The position numbers and the translations under genes were made by a program. 17,954 bases of DNA from Gemmatimonadota bacterium (GTDB taxonomy: Bacteria > Gemmatimonadota > Gemmatimonadetes > Gemmatimonadales > Gemmatimonadaceae): contig JAEUJK010000876.1 in assembly GCA_016794735.1 (NCBI GenBank), positions 1 through 17,954 on the forward strand. The letters are read 5' to 3'. Below, piece after piece: positions 1 to 5,545 of the stretch (the first letter of the stretch is position 1; each line of letters begins with the position of its first letter). Below the pieces are notes generated by a model. It saw only the letters and a program-made list of their open reading frames with translations. It was not told where the DNA came from and did not search any database.

Positions 1-859
1 CAAGCAGGTCCTGCGGGTCCCACCCCAGGACGCGCGTCACGGCCGGGCTCTCGAAGACGATCGTTGCCCCCTCGTCCAGCACCGTGATGATGTCAGTGGC
101 GCTCTCGATCAACTGCGCGAAGTACGCCTCCCGTTCGCTCAAGGTCAGCTCCGCCCGGGTGGCGGCCGCATGTCGCTGACGTGCGACCGCTTGCTCTTGT
201 TCGAGCAACACCACCACCGTGGCCACGAGTCCAACGACGATCAACGTCAGTTCGATGGCCGGCAGGTAGGCGAACCACTCGGCGCGCGGCCACCCCTGCA
301 CACTGCTGAGCAGGTCGTAGCCCGCAGCGAGCCGCTCGGTCGCAAGGACCACGAGGGTGACCAGCAGGACGCGACGCCCCACCTTCGACTCGATGACCTC
401 CGGCGTACGCAACAGCGCTACCGCCACGAGCATCGCGGCCGCGCACGTCACCGCGATCGCGCCACGCCACGCCAGTGCTGCGCCTGTCGTGAGCCCCGGG
501 ATCGACACGAGGGCCTGGGCGAGCAGCACCGCAAAAACACTGAACACCCCCAGCGCACTCCGGGTGATGCGCGCACCACCCCGAAGTTCGTACGCCCCCG
601 CCACCAACGCCGCCAGCACCAGGTGCTCCGCCGACTGTGAGATCAGCGGCCACGGCGCGTGCTCCCACAACAGACCCGAAGGATCCGCCGTCAGCCCCGC
701 CGAAGTCCACTCGCGGACGCAGAACGCGACGCCTGCCGCCGCCCAGTAGCGGAGCACGCGTCGTGCATCCCCACCTGAGAAAAGGAGCAGGACACCGGAG
801 AGGCAGAACACCGTTGCCACCTCGATGTCACGGAGCAACGTGCCGTCGATCGTCGTCAT
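1..859 (-). CDS. Membrane-anchored PAS-domain sensor protein (5' part only, cut by window edge)
   Basis: Translating from the ATG at 859-857 gives 286 open codons to the window edge. Residues 1 to about 225 alternate hydrophobic stretches with short polar links, for example around residues 14-28 and 38-50 and a last one just before residue 225, giving about six or seven membrane segments. A short linker with LEQEQAVARQRHAAATRAE looks like a coiled coil. It leads into a PAS domain from about residue 243, seen as REAYFAQLIESATDIITVLD followed by FESPAVTRVLGW. This is the usual plan of a membrane-bound histidine kinase or diguanylate cyclase. The output domain lies beyond position 1, so the class cannot be decided. 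The gene diverges from the rRNA methyltransferase gene across a 97-bp gap. The start has only a weak GGCGGG upstream, so a nearby alternative start is possible. Confidence 0.75.
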   Translation of the reverse strand, partial: MTTIDGTLLRDIEVATVFCLSGVLLLFSGGDARRVLRYWAAAGVAFCVREWTSAGLTADPSGLLWEHAPWPLISQSAEHLVLAALVAGAYELRGGARITRSALGVFSVFAVLLAQALVSIPGLTTGAALAWRGAIAVTCAAAMLVAVALLRTPEVIESKVGRRVLLVTLVVLATERLAAGYDLLSSVQGWPRAEWFAYLPAIELTLIVVGLVATVVVLLEQEQAVARQRHAAATRAELTLSEREAYFAQLIESATDIITVLDEGATIVFESPAVTRVLGWDPQDLL

Positions 860-956
860 GCCCGCCAGTGTGCTGCCTCGGGAAGCCGATGGCAAGAACC
901 CCCGGAGGTTTGTGGTCTTTCATCCGATTCCTGACCCATCGGGGTAAGTTGTGCCC

Positions 957-2120
957 ATGGTTGCAGCGACCGTGAGCGCGAAAGGAGCCCTGCGCTGGCA
1001 GGGTGGACATCCGTGGATCTTCAAGTCGGACGTGTCACAACGTCCGGATGCCCCGGCCGGCGTCGTGCGGGTCACCGACGCGCGACGGCAGGAACTCGGC
1101 TGGGCGCTCTGGAGCCCCATGTCGGAGATTTCCCTTCGCCTCCTGGATCGCGACCCCGGCGCGGTGATCGACGCGGCCTGGTGGCACGAGCGGATCTCGC
1201 GAGCCATCACCCGCCGCGCGCCGATCGCGGCCACCGCCAACGCGTGCCGTCTCATCCATGGCGAGGGGGACGGCCTCCCCTCGCTGGTCTGCGATCGCTA
1301 CGACCGGTGGCTCGTGGTGCAGCTGCTCTCTGCCGGACTCGAACACTGGCGGCCAACGATTGTCAGCATCCTCGACGAGGTCGCCGGACCACTCGGGATC
1401 CTGGCGCGCAACGACGCCGCGGTGCGCGAGCGCGAGGGGCTGCCGCGCCTCACCGAACTCCTCGCGGGCGAGGTCCCGCGCGAGGTCGAGGTGCGCGAGG
1501 ACGGGGTGCGGTACCTCGCCGCCCCGTGGACCGGGCAAAAGACGGGAGCCTTCCTCGACCAGCGGGAGAATCGCGCGCGCGTCGCGCAGGTGGCACGCGG
1601 GCGCGCCCTCGACTGCTTCAGCTATCACGGCTCGTTTGCCCTGCACCTCGCGCGTCGGGCCGACCACGTCACCGCCGTCGACACCTCGGCCGACGCCCTG
1701 GAGCGCGCCCGGTCGAACGCCGCCCTCAACACGGGCTGCCCCATCGACTTCGTGGAAGCCGATGCCTTCGAGTACCTGCGCGCGGCGGAACGTGCCGGCA
1801 CGCGCTTCGAGACCATCGTCGTGGACCCGCCGGCCTTCGCCAAGAATCGTGCGGCCATCGGGAACGCGCTGCGCGGGTATCACGAGGTGAACCTGCGCGC
1901 GATGCGGCTGCTCGCCCCGGGTGGTCTGATGTTCACCGCCAGCTGCAGCTACCACCTCACGAAGCCGCGCTTCCTCGAGATGCTGGAGGGCGCCGCCTCG
2001 GACAGCGGACGTCGCATCGCCCTGCGTGAGCTGTCGGGCCAGCCGCTGGACCACCCCGAGATCCTGTCGATCCCCGAAACGGGTTACCTCAAGGGTGCGC
2101 TGCTGGAGGCGATGGACTGA
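957..2120 (+). CDS. rlmI: RlmI-type 23S rRNA (cytosine-C5) methyltransferase, class I SAM-dependent
   Basis: The 387-residue product matches the RlmI/YccW layout; the E. coli protein is about 396 residues. It opens with a PUA-like RNA-binding segment (WQGGHPWIFKSDV, residues 12-24), followed by a middle domain. The Rossmann methyltransferase domain has motif I near residue 217 (ALDCFSYHGSFALHLA), an acidic ligand (VDTS), motif IV near residue 288 (VVDPPAFAKNR) and a TASCSYH segment near residue 328 whose Cys fits the catalytic position. The family methylates C1962 of 23S rRNA (E. coli numbering) in the cytoplasm using S-adenosylmethionine. I chose ATG 957 because GGGGT at 941-945 sits at a usable distance; an in-frame GTG at 951 is the alternative. 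It converges on mutM with 10 bp between the stops. Assignment to RlmI rather than a paralogous m5C enzyme is likely but rests on motifs only. Confidence 0.85.
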   Translation: MVAATVSAKGALRWQGGHPWIFKSDVSQRPDAPAGVVRVTDARRQELGWALWSPMSEISLRLLDRDPGAVIDAAWWHERISRAITRRAPIAATANACRLIHGEGDGLPSLVCDRYDRWLVVQLLSAGLEHWRPTIVSILDEVAGPLGILARNDAAVREREGLPRLTELLAGEVPREVEVREDGVRYLAAPWTGQKTGAFLDQRENRARVAQVARGRALDCFSYHGSFALHLARRADHVTAVDTSADALERARSNAALNTGCPIDFVEADAFEYLRAAERAGTRFETIVVDPPAFAKNRAAIGNALRGYHEVNLRAMRLLAPGGLMFTASCSYHLTKPRFLEMLEGAASDSGRRIALRELSGQPLDHPEILSIPETGYLKGALLEAMD

Positions 2121-2130
2121 GGGCGGCCGC

Positions 2131-2916
2131 CTAACGCTGGCAGGAGGCGCACCAGTAGGTGCTGCGGCCGGCCTGCACCACCCGGCGGATCGGGGTGCGG
2201 CACCGGCGGCACGGGGCACCCTCGCGATCGTAGACGTTGAAGCGCAGGTGGTCGCTCCCCGACTGGTAATACCGCTCCGGATGTGCGAGCGCCTTGGCCA
2301 TCACCCGACGAACACCGGCGACCACCCGCGCCAACTCGGCGACACTGAGCGCACGTGCGCGCCGACGGGGATCGACCTTCGCCGCCCAGAGCGCCTCGCT
2401 GGCGTAGATGTTCCCCACCCCGGCAACGATCGACTGGTCGAGCAGGAGTGGCTTGATGGCACCCGACCGTCGGGCCACGGCCTCGCGCAGGTGTGTGGCC
2501 GTGAACTCCTCGCCGTCAGCCTCGGGCCCCAGGTCGGGCAAGGGAGCCACCCCCGTCGGAAACAGCTCGACGGTGCAGAGCGCGCGGGAGTCCACGAGGG
2601 CGAGGGCGCGTCCCGACGCGAACCGCAGGACCACGCGCGCGTGGGCGGGGAGCGGTGCCCCGCGACGCATCACGCTCCAGTCGCCGGCCATGCGAAAGTG
2701 CACGACGAGGGTGCGACCGCTGCCGAGGTGTAGGAGCTGGTACTTGGCCCGGCGGGTCACCCGCCGCACGACGTCGCCGACGAGGGTCGCAGCCGTAACC
2801 TCGGGGAGGGACCGCCGTTGGGCGGCGTGCAGCACCTCCACGCCGGCGATCACCTGCCCCTTCGCGACGCGCTGCGCGACGCGCGATGCCGCCTCGACCT
2901 CGGGGAGTTCAGGCAC
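2131..2916 (-). CDS. mutM: Formamidopyrimidine-DNA glycosylase / AP lyase (Fpg, MutM)
   Basis: The 261-residue protein begins PELPEVE after the initiator, giving the catalytic N-terminal Pro and Glu. Lys58 (RRAKYQLL) matches the conserved Lys of the beta/delta-elimination site. GVGNIYASEALW is the helix-two-turns-helix segment, DHLRFNVYDREG precedes the zinc finger, and the finger is CRRC with a later WCASC. This base-excision enzyme removes oxidised purines such as 8-oxoguanine and nicks the abasic site. The start is GTG (2916-2914), which overlaps the end of the upstream MBL gene by 8 bp, so translation is probably coupled. The intercalation loop reads DSRALC where classical Fpg has DPRRFG. 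The Arg is kept but the Phe is not, which suggests a divergent subgroup, possibly with altered lesion preference. Identity at family level is secure. Confidence 0.93.
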   Translation of the reverse strand: MPELPEVEAASRVAQRVAKGQVIAGVEVLHAAQRRSLPEVTAATLVGDVVRRVTRRAKYQLLHLGSGRTLVVHFRMAGDWSVMRRGAPLPAHARVVLRFASGRALALVDSRALCTVELFPTGVAPLPDLGPEADGEEFTATHLREAVARRSGAIKPLLLDQSIVAGVGNIYASEALWAAKVDPRRRARALSVAELARVVAGVRRVMAKALAHPERYYQSGSDHLRFNVYDREGAPCRRCRTPIRRVVQAGRSTYWCASCQR

Positions 2917-3844
2917 TCGGGACCGCTTGCTTGCGCCAGTAGCGGGCGAGCCCGGACCACGACGACTGGATCGTCGAGCGATGCACCCAGGCCGCCTGCT
3001 CCGGCGGCAACCCCTGCGTCAGGTGCGCCCACTCCGTGTCGGCGAACCGTTCCGCGCGCTCCTCGTCGGTCCCGGCGTCGTCGAGCGAGGCGCGGACCTT
3101 CTCCGCCCAGTCGAGCACGCGCGCCCACAATTCCCCGAGGTGGGCCGCCGGATCGGCGACGGCCCCAAAGTGCGTGAGCAGCAGCTGCTCGGCGCGCCAT
3201 CCCTCGATCAGGTCGAGCGACTGGCGCCATGAGGGGAGGTCGATGTCGGGGGGCGGAGCCGCGGGCAGGGCCGGGGTGCCGTGTTGTGTGGCCTCGCCGG
3301 CCACGTCGCCCGTCCAGGCGACCCCCTCGTGTTCATCGAGGAAGGCCAGGTGATGGATGGCGTGGCCCGGCGTGGCGGCCGCGAGCCACCGACGTTCCCC
3401 CAGCGTGAGGCGCTCCCCACCGGCCAGCACCCGCAGCCGGTCGGCAGGCACCGGCAGGAAGTCACCCCACAGCGACTCCATGGCGTCACCGTAGATGCGG
3501 CGCGCGCTCGCCATGAGGCGGCTCGGATCGACCAGGTGCGGCGCCCCGACCTCGTGCACGTAGACCGTGATCCCGGGCACCTCGCGCACGAGGCTGCCGG
3601 CGTACCCCGCGTGGTCGAGGTGGATGTGCGTGAGCAGCACGTGGCGCAGGTCACTCGGCCGGGCACCAAAGACCCGGAGCGCGTCGCGAAACGCCTCCGC
3701 GCATGAGGTCGGCCCCGGGTCGACCACGGCAATCCCGTCGCGGGTCTCGACGAGGTAGGTCGCGACCGACTCCACCTGTCCTGCGTGGTGCAGGTCACCG
3801 AGTGCGATGCCCTCGCGAATCCGAACCAGCGATGTTTTCCCCAT
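2909..3844 (-). CDS. MBL-fold metallo-hydrolase (GloB-like, substrate unknown)
   Basis: The 311-residue protein shows the metallo-beta-lactamase signature THIHLDHAG (His73, His75, Asp77, His78). It then has the third metal His in ATPGHAIHHLAF, the bridging Asp in WTGDVAGE and the last His in LLTHFGAV. An early VVDPGPT strand-loop is also typical. These are the two-metal hydrolases related to glyoxalase II and many thioester, phosphodiester or lactone hydrolases; substrate cannot be read from motifs. The C-terminal 90 residues are helical and charged, longer than the minimal fold. No signal peptide is seen, so it is probably cytosolic. I prefer ATG 3844 over an in-frame GTG at 3883 because the intervening codons come from the 11-bp direct repeats. 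Its stop overlaps the mutM start by 8 bp, so the two are cotranscribed. Confidence 0.85.
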   Translation of the reverse strand: MGKTSLVRIREGIALGDLHHAGQVESVATYLVETRDGIAVVDPGPTSCAEAFRDALRVFGARPSDLRHVLLTHIHLDHAGYAGSLVREVPGITVYVHEVGAPHLVDPSRLMASARRIYGDAMESLWGDFLPVPADRLRVLAGGERLTLGERRWLAAATPGHAIHHLAFLDEHEGVAWTGDVAGEATQHGTPALPAAPPPDIDLPSWRQSLDLIEGWRAEQLLLTHFGAVADPAAHLGELWARVLDWAEKVRASLDDAGTDEERAERFADTEWAHLTQGLPPEQAAWVHRSTIQSSWSGLARYWRKQAVPSA

Positions 3845-3847
3845 GGG

Positions 3848-3899
3848 TGCCTGACGAGTGCCTGACGAGTGCGTGCCTAACACTTGCGCGCCTGACGAG
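3848..3899. repeat. Short direct repeats, 11-bp unit TGCCTGACGAG, in a divergent promoter region
   Basis: Two perfect tandem copies of TGCCTGACGAG lie at 3848-3858 and 3859-3869. A diverged piece with GCCTAAC follows at 3875-3881, and a third near-perfect copy (CGCCTGACGAG) at 3889-3899. The array lies between the divergent MBL gene (start 3844) and the methyltransferase-like gene (start 3938) and reaches into the proposed -35 box at 3884-3889. This could be an operator array or a simple slippage product. Confidence 0.7.
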
Positions 3900-3912
3900 A
3901 GGGCCTTATTTA
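3884..3912 (+). promoter_or_regulatory. Candidate promoter of the methyltransferase-like gene
   Basis: TTGCGC (3884-3889) and TATTTA (3907-3912) are 17 bp apart and precede the ATG at 3938 by 25 bp. Each box matches the sigma-70 consensus at only three of six positions, but this is the only AT-rich patch in the region. The last 11-bp repeat lies over the -35 side. Confidence 0.4.
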
Positions 3913-3937
3913 GGGACTACGCCTATCGCGCAGGGGC

Positions 3938-4696
3938 ATGGCCGGAGTCACGCGTTCGCTCAGGCACGAGTACGAATGCTACGTGGAGCAGGAGATCGAG
4001 AACTATAAGGACTCGATCCCGCGTTCGGCGATCCTCCGCATCGGCGACGAAGCCGTGGCCGCGATGCGCGACAGCGAGCAACTCCTGCTCGGCGAAGTGG
4101 TGCTCTGCGCTGAGGTGGACCGCATCATCCGGGGGCGCCTGCGGCTCCCCTCGTTCACCACCTGGCGCCGGCGCCGGCTCAAGCTGCTGGAGCTCTATCG
4201 CCGCCCCGAGCACTGGGGGATGGCCGCCGACGCGCCCCTCGTGCAGGCCACGACCGTGGCGCCCAACGCCAACGTCCTGGTGGTCGGTACCCCCGACGAG
4301 GCCACGACCCTGTACCTCACGGCCAACGGCTGCCAGATCACCACGGTCGAGCACGACCCGGACGCGGTCGACCGGGTCCTCGCCGCGGCCGGCCAGGTCG
4401 GCCTCGCCTCGCGCGTGCACGGAACGAGCGCCCCCCTCGAGCGCTGGTACCCGCACGAACCGCTGCACTGCGTGGTCTCCACGCCGGCCGCGTTCGAGCG
4501 CCTATCCATAGAAGAGCGGTTCCGCGTCATCGAGATCCTCAAGAGCGCGACCCTCGACGGGGGTGTCCACCTCGTCCGTACCCTCGTGGCCGGCCAGTCG
4601 GCCCTCAGCTGCGAGGAGCTGGTCCAGCGCTACGACGGTTGGGCGGTGTCGCAGCTGACGCAGGACTCCTTCATCGCCCGCAAGGCAGTCGCCTAG
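3938..4696 (+). CDS. Methyltransferase-like protein of unknown function (degenerate Rossmann SAM domain)
   Basis: The product has 252 residues. An N-terminal helical, charged part (about residues 1-95) carries LLLGEVVLCAEVDRIIRGRL and a basic WRRRRLKLLELYRRPEHW. A Rossmann-like part follows: VLVVGTPDEATTLYLTANG, the acidic VEHDPDAVDRVLAAAG, and later strands HCVVSTPAAFERLSIEERF and GGVHLVRTLV. The strand order and the VEHD acidic end resemble class I methyltransferases. The glycine-rich motif I is altered (VGTPDEAT), so SAM binding is uncertain. No signal peptide or membrane segment is seen. The start at ATG 3938 has AGGGG just upstream, at very short spacing. The gene is followed by an 849-bp region of small genes and RNA structures, and its TAG stop lies in a CGCCTRRCG motif. 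A real gene is likely; a catalytic role is not shown. Confidence 0.65.
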   Translation: MAGVTRSLRHEYECYVEQEIENYKDSIPRSAILRIGDEAVAAMRDSEQLLLGEVVLCAEVDRIIRGRLRLPSFTTWRRRRLKLLELYRRPEHWGMAADAPLVQATTVAPNANVLVVGTPDEATTLYLTANGCQITTVEHDPDAVDRVLAAAGQVGLASRVHGTSAPLERWYPHEPLHCVVSTPAAFERLSIEERFRVIEILKSATLDGGVHLVRTLVAGQSALSCEELVQRYDGWAVSQLTQDSFIARKAVA

Positions 4697-4700
4697 CGTC

Positions 4701-4719
4701 GCGTGTCACGGTGACACGC
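4701..4719. promoter_or_regulatory. 19-bp perfect palindrome GCGTGTCAC-G-GTGACACGC (candidate operator)
   Basis: Nine-base arms are separated by a single G. It starts five bases after the stop of the methyltransferase-like gene and lies 15 bp upstream of a GTGTCA box that fits a -35 element. It is not followed by a T-run, so an operator is more likely than a terminator. A related palindrome lies at 4951-4965. Confidence 0.55.
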
Positions 4720-4734
4720 TGTCCTTCGGGCGCC

Positions 4735-4764
4735 GTGTCAGTCCGCAACGACCTCGACTGTAAT
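4735..4764 (+). promoter_or_regulatory. Candidate promoter for the hairpin-rich RNA
   Basis: GTGTCA (4735-4740, four of six matches to TTGACA) is 18 bp from TGTAAT (4759-4764, five of six matches to TATAAT). Transcription would start near 4771 and end at the terminator near 4899. The upstream palindrome at 4701-4719 is placed where an activator or repressor could act. Confidence 0.4.
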
Positions 4765-4770
4765 ACCAGC

Positions 4771-4899
4771 GATTTCGGGGGGTCTGGAGCTCTTCAGCCC
4801 ACGGCACGGGTTGTGCCTTGCTCAAGCTCGCAGCACAAGAAGCGAGACTTTCAGAGGCCGCAGCCGGCGAACCGTTCTCGTCGGCTGCGGCTTCTTCTA
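4771..4899 (+). ncRNA. Candidate structured small RNA, three hairpins with terminal terminator
   Basis: The stretch has no convincing ORF but three successive hairpins. They are GGCAC-gggtt-GTGCC (4803-4817); AAGCTCGC paired with GCGAG-a-CTT (4824-4850, eight pairs and one bulge); and a long stem at 4853-4895. A promoter-like pair of boxes lies just upstream. It could be an independent sRNA of about 130 nt or the 3' untranslated region of the methyltransferase-like gene. It matches no RNA family I can name. Confidence 0.4.
4853..4899 (+). terminator. Rho-independent terminator, long stem with TTCTTCT tail
   Basis: GCCGCAGCCG (4857-4866) pairs exactly with CGGCTGCGGC (4882-4891). The stem extends inward by GCGA/TCGT and outward by AGAG/TTCT, giving up to 18 pairs, two of them G-U, with a seven-base loop (4871-4877). 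The following TTCTTCT is pyrimidine-rich rather than a pure T-run, so termination is likely but may be incomplete. Confidence 0.7.
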
Positions 4900-4905
4900 T
4901 GAGGG

Positions 4906-4941
4906 GTTCGACCCATGCAAATCCGAAACGCAGGGTCGAAC
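4906..4941. repeat. Inverted repeat GTTCGACCC / GGGTCGAAC in the leader of the 53-residue ORF
   Basis: Nine-base perfect arms at 4906-4914 and 4933-4941 enclose 18 bp. The repeat lies between the terminator and the second TGTCA palindrome, so it belongs to the control region or 5' leader of the small gene at 5023. It could be an operator or an RNA hairpin. Confidence 0.5.
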
Positions 4942-4950
4942 GTAGGGACG

Positions 4951-4980
4951 CGTGTCAATGACACGGCGGGATGGGTGTCA
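4951..4980. promoter_or_regulatory. Second TGTCA palindrome CGTGTCA-A-TGACACG plus a half site
   Basis: The palindrome (4951-4965) has seven-base arms and one central A. A single GTGTCA half site follows at 4975-4980. The order palindrome then half site repeats that seen at 4701-4740, which suggests one regulator acting twice in this region, here 58 bp upstream of the small ORF start. Confidence 0.5.
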
Positions 4981-5022
4981 AACCCACGGGCCAACCGTGA
5001 ACCACATACAGGGTGAGGGGAC

Positions 5023-5184
5023 ATGGAGTACTTCAATACCACGATCGACATCGATGACGAGCCCGTTGGTATCGTAATCGCCGGGGGCAGCCTCCCCGAG
5101 CCGGCTCCCAGGTTCTGGGCGTACGTCTGGGGCCAGGACGATGAACCAGGTCTCGTTGGCGCGTCCGCGGCCAAGTCCGCCTGA
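5023..5184 (+). CDS. Small acidic protein, 53 residues, unknown function
   Basis: The ORF runs from ATG 5023 to TGA 5182-5184. A GGTGAGGGG sequence just upstream gives a Shine-Dalgarno match four to five bases before the ATG. The product starts MEYFNTTIDIDDEPVGIVIA and has a second block RFWAYVWGQDDEPG. It carries nine Asp/Glu and two Lys/Arg, so it is strongly acidic. No membrane segment, signal peptide or metal motif is seen; the aromatic and beta-prone pattern suggests a small folded domain. It has its own control region (inverted repeat and TGTCA palindrome) and a strong terminator 22 bp after the stop, which together support a real gene. It converges on the lysine-rich peptide gene. I do not recognise the family. 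Confidence 0.65.
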   Translation: MEYFNTTIDIDDEPVGIVIAGGSLPEPAPRFWAYVWGQDDEPGLVGASAAKSA

Positions 5185-5206
5185 CGCCAGCCCCCCACGG
5201 GAAAAC

Positions 5207-5240
5207 AAAAAAGCCGACGCAACTTCGCGTCGGCCTTTTT
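5207..5240. terminator. Bidirectional Rho-independent terminator between two convergent small genes
   Basis: GCCGACGC (5213-5220) and GCGTCGGC (5227-5234) form a perfect eight-pair stem with a six-base loop. Five Ts follow on the plus side (5236-5240) and six As precede it (5207-5212), so it reads as a stem plus T-run on both strands. It ends the 53-residue gene from the left and the lysine-rich peptide gene from the right. Confidence 0.9.
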
Positions 5241-5262
5241 GTTGGTTGGGACCACTGACCGC

Positions 5263-5328
5263 TTACTTCTTCTTCTTCGCGGCCTTCTTCTTCGTGGCCT
5301 TCTTCGCAGTCTTCTTCTTCGCAGCCAT
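5263..5328 (-). CDS. Lysine-rich micropeptide, 21 residues (histone-tail-like)
   Basis: Reading the minus strand from ATG 5328-5326 to TAA 5265-5263 gives 21 residues: 12 Lys, six Ala, two Thr and the initiator Met. The start is MAAKKKTAKKATKKK and the end is four Lys. All 12 lysines use AAG. AGGAGA stands seven bases before the ATG, the best ribosome binding site in the window. The bidirectional terminator begins 22 bp after the stop. The composition resembles the tails of histone H1-like and extended HU proteins, which bind nucleic acid by charge. A role in nucleic-acid or polyanion binding is inference. A low-complexity remnant of a longer tail is unlikely because start, ribosome site, stop and terminator are all in place. 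Confidence 0.7.
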   Translation of the reverse strand: MAAKKKTAKKATKKKAAKKKK

Positions 5329-5354
5329 GAGAGTATCTCCTGGTCTGTGGTTTT

Positions 5355-5387
5355 TGCCGGTCCATTCCCCCGGTGGAGTGGTCGGCA
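5355..5387. promoter_or_regulatory. Hairpin-forming sequence in the leader of the lysine-rich peptide gene
   Basis: TGCCG (5355-5359) pairs with CGGCA (5383-5387), and inside it CCATTCC (5362-5368) pairs with GGAGTGG (5375-5381) around a six-base loop. On the minus-strand transcript the structure would lie about 15 bases upstream of the AGGAGA site, with one A-C mismatch. A role in controlling translation is possible but unproven. Confidence 0.35.
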
Positions 5388-5545
5388 GCAACCGGACGAT
5401 TGCTCACCCGGTTGTTCGTTCGCGCCAGACTGCAGCGCTATTCTGCGAAACTACCCGAACCAACAATGTCTCGTTGCGTCCCGTGAACCTCGGTGCCCGC
5501 CTGCAGCGCCTGACGAACTCGGGTCATCAATAAGACCACCGCAAT
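5388..5545. other. Non-coding stretch between the TldE-like gene and the lysine-rich peptide gene
   Basis: I see no supportable gene here. It should hold the minus-strand promoter of the lysine-rich peptide gene and the 3' end of the tldE transcript. A CGCCTGACG copy lies at 5507-5515. A TTGTTG on the minus strand near 5440 has no convincing -10 partner, so no promoter is called, and no terminator for tldE is seen. Confidence 0.5.

Noticed and set aside
93..710. Minus-strand 205-codon ORF in another frame of the sensor gene
   Set aside because: The product is Gly/Arg-rich noise; the frame starting at 859 gives membrane segments and a PAS domain.
1035..2219. Long minus-strand ORF (394 codons) antisense to rlmI
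   Set aside because: It is a shadow frame caused by high GC content; rlmI has clear family motifs and the antisense product is low-complexity and Arg/Gly/Ala-rich.
3845..3883. Upstream GTG start (3883) adding 13 residues to the MBL protein
   Set aside because: The added residues come from the direct repeats, and ATG 3844 begins just before the conserved part.
3845..3900. GCCTAAC and GCCTGAC cores suggesting integron attC sites
   Set aside because: No paired GTTRRRY core at proper distance, no imperfect-palindrome body and no integrase or cassette array in the window.
4901..4920. GGGGTTCGACCC resembling a tRNA T-arm
   Set aside because: The flanking bases do not form a five-pair T stem, and no anticodon arm or acceptor stem precedes it. 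It is better explained as one arm of the 4906-4941 inverted repeat.
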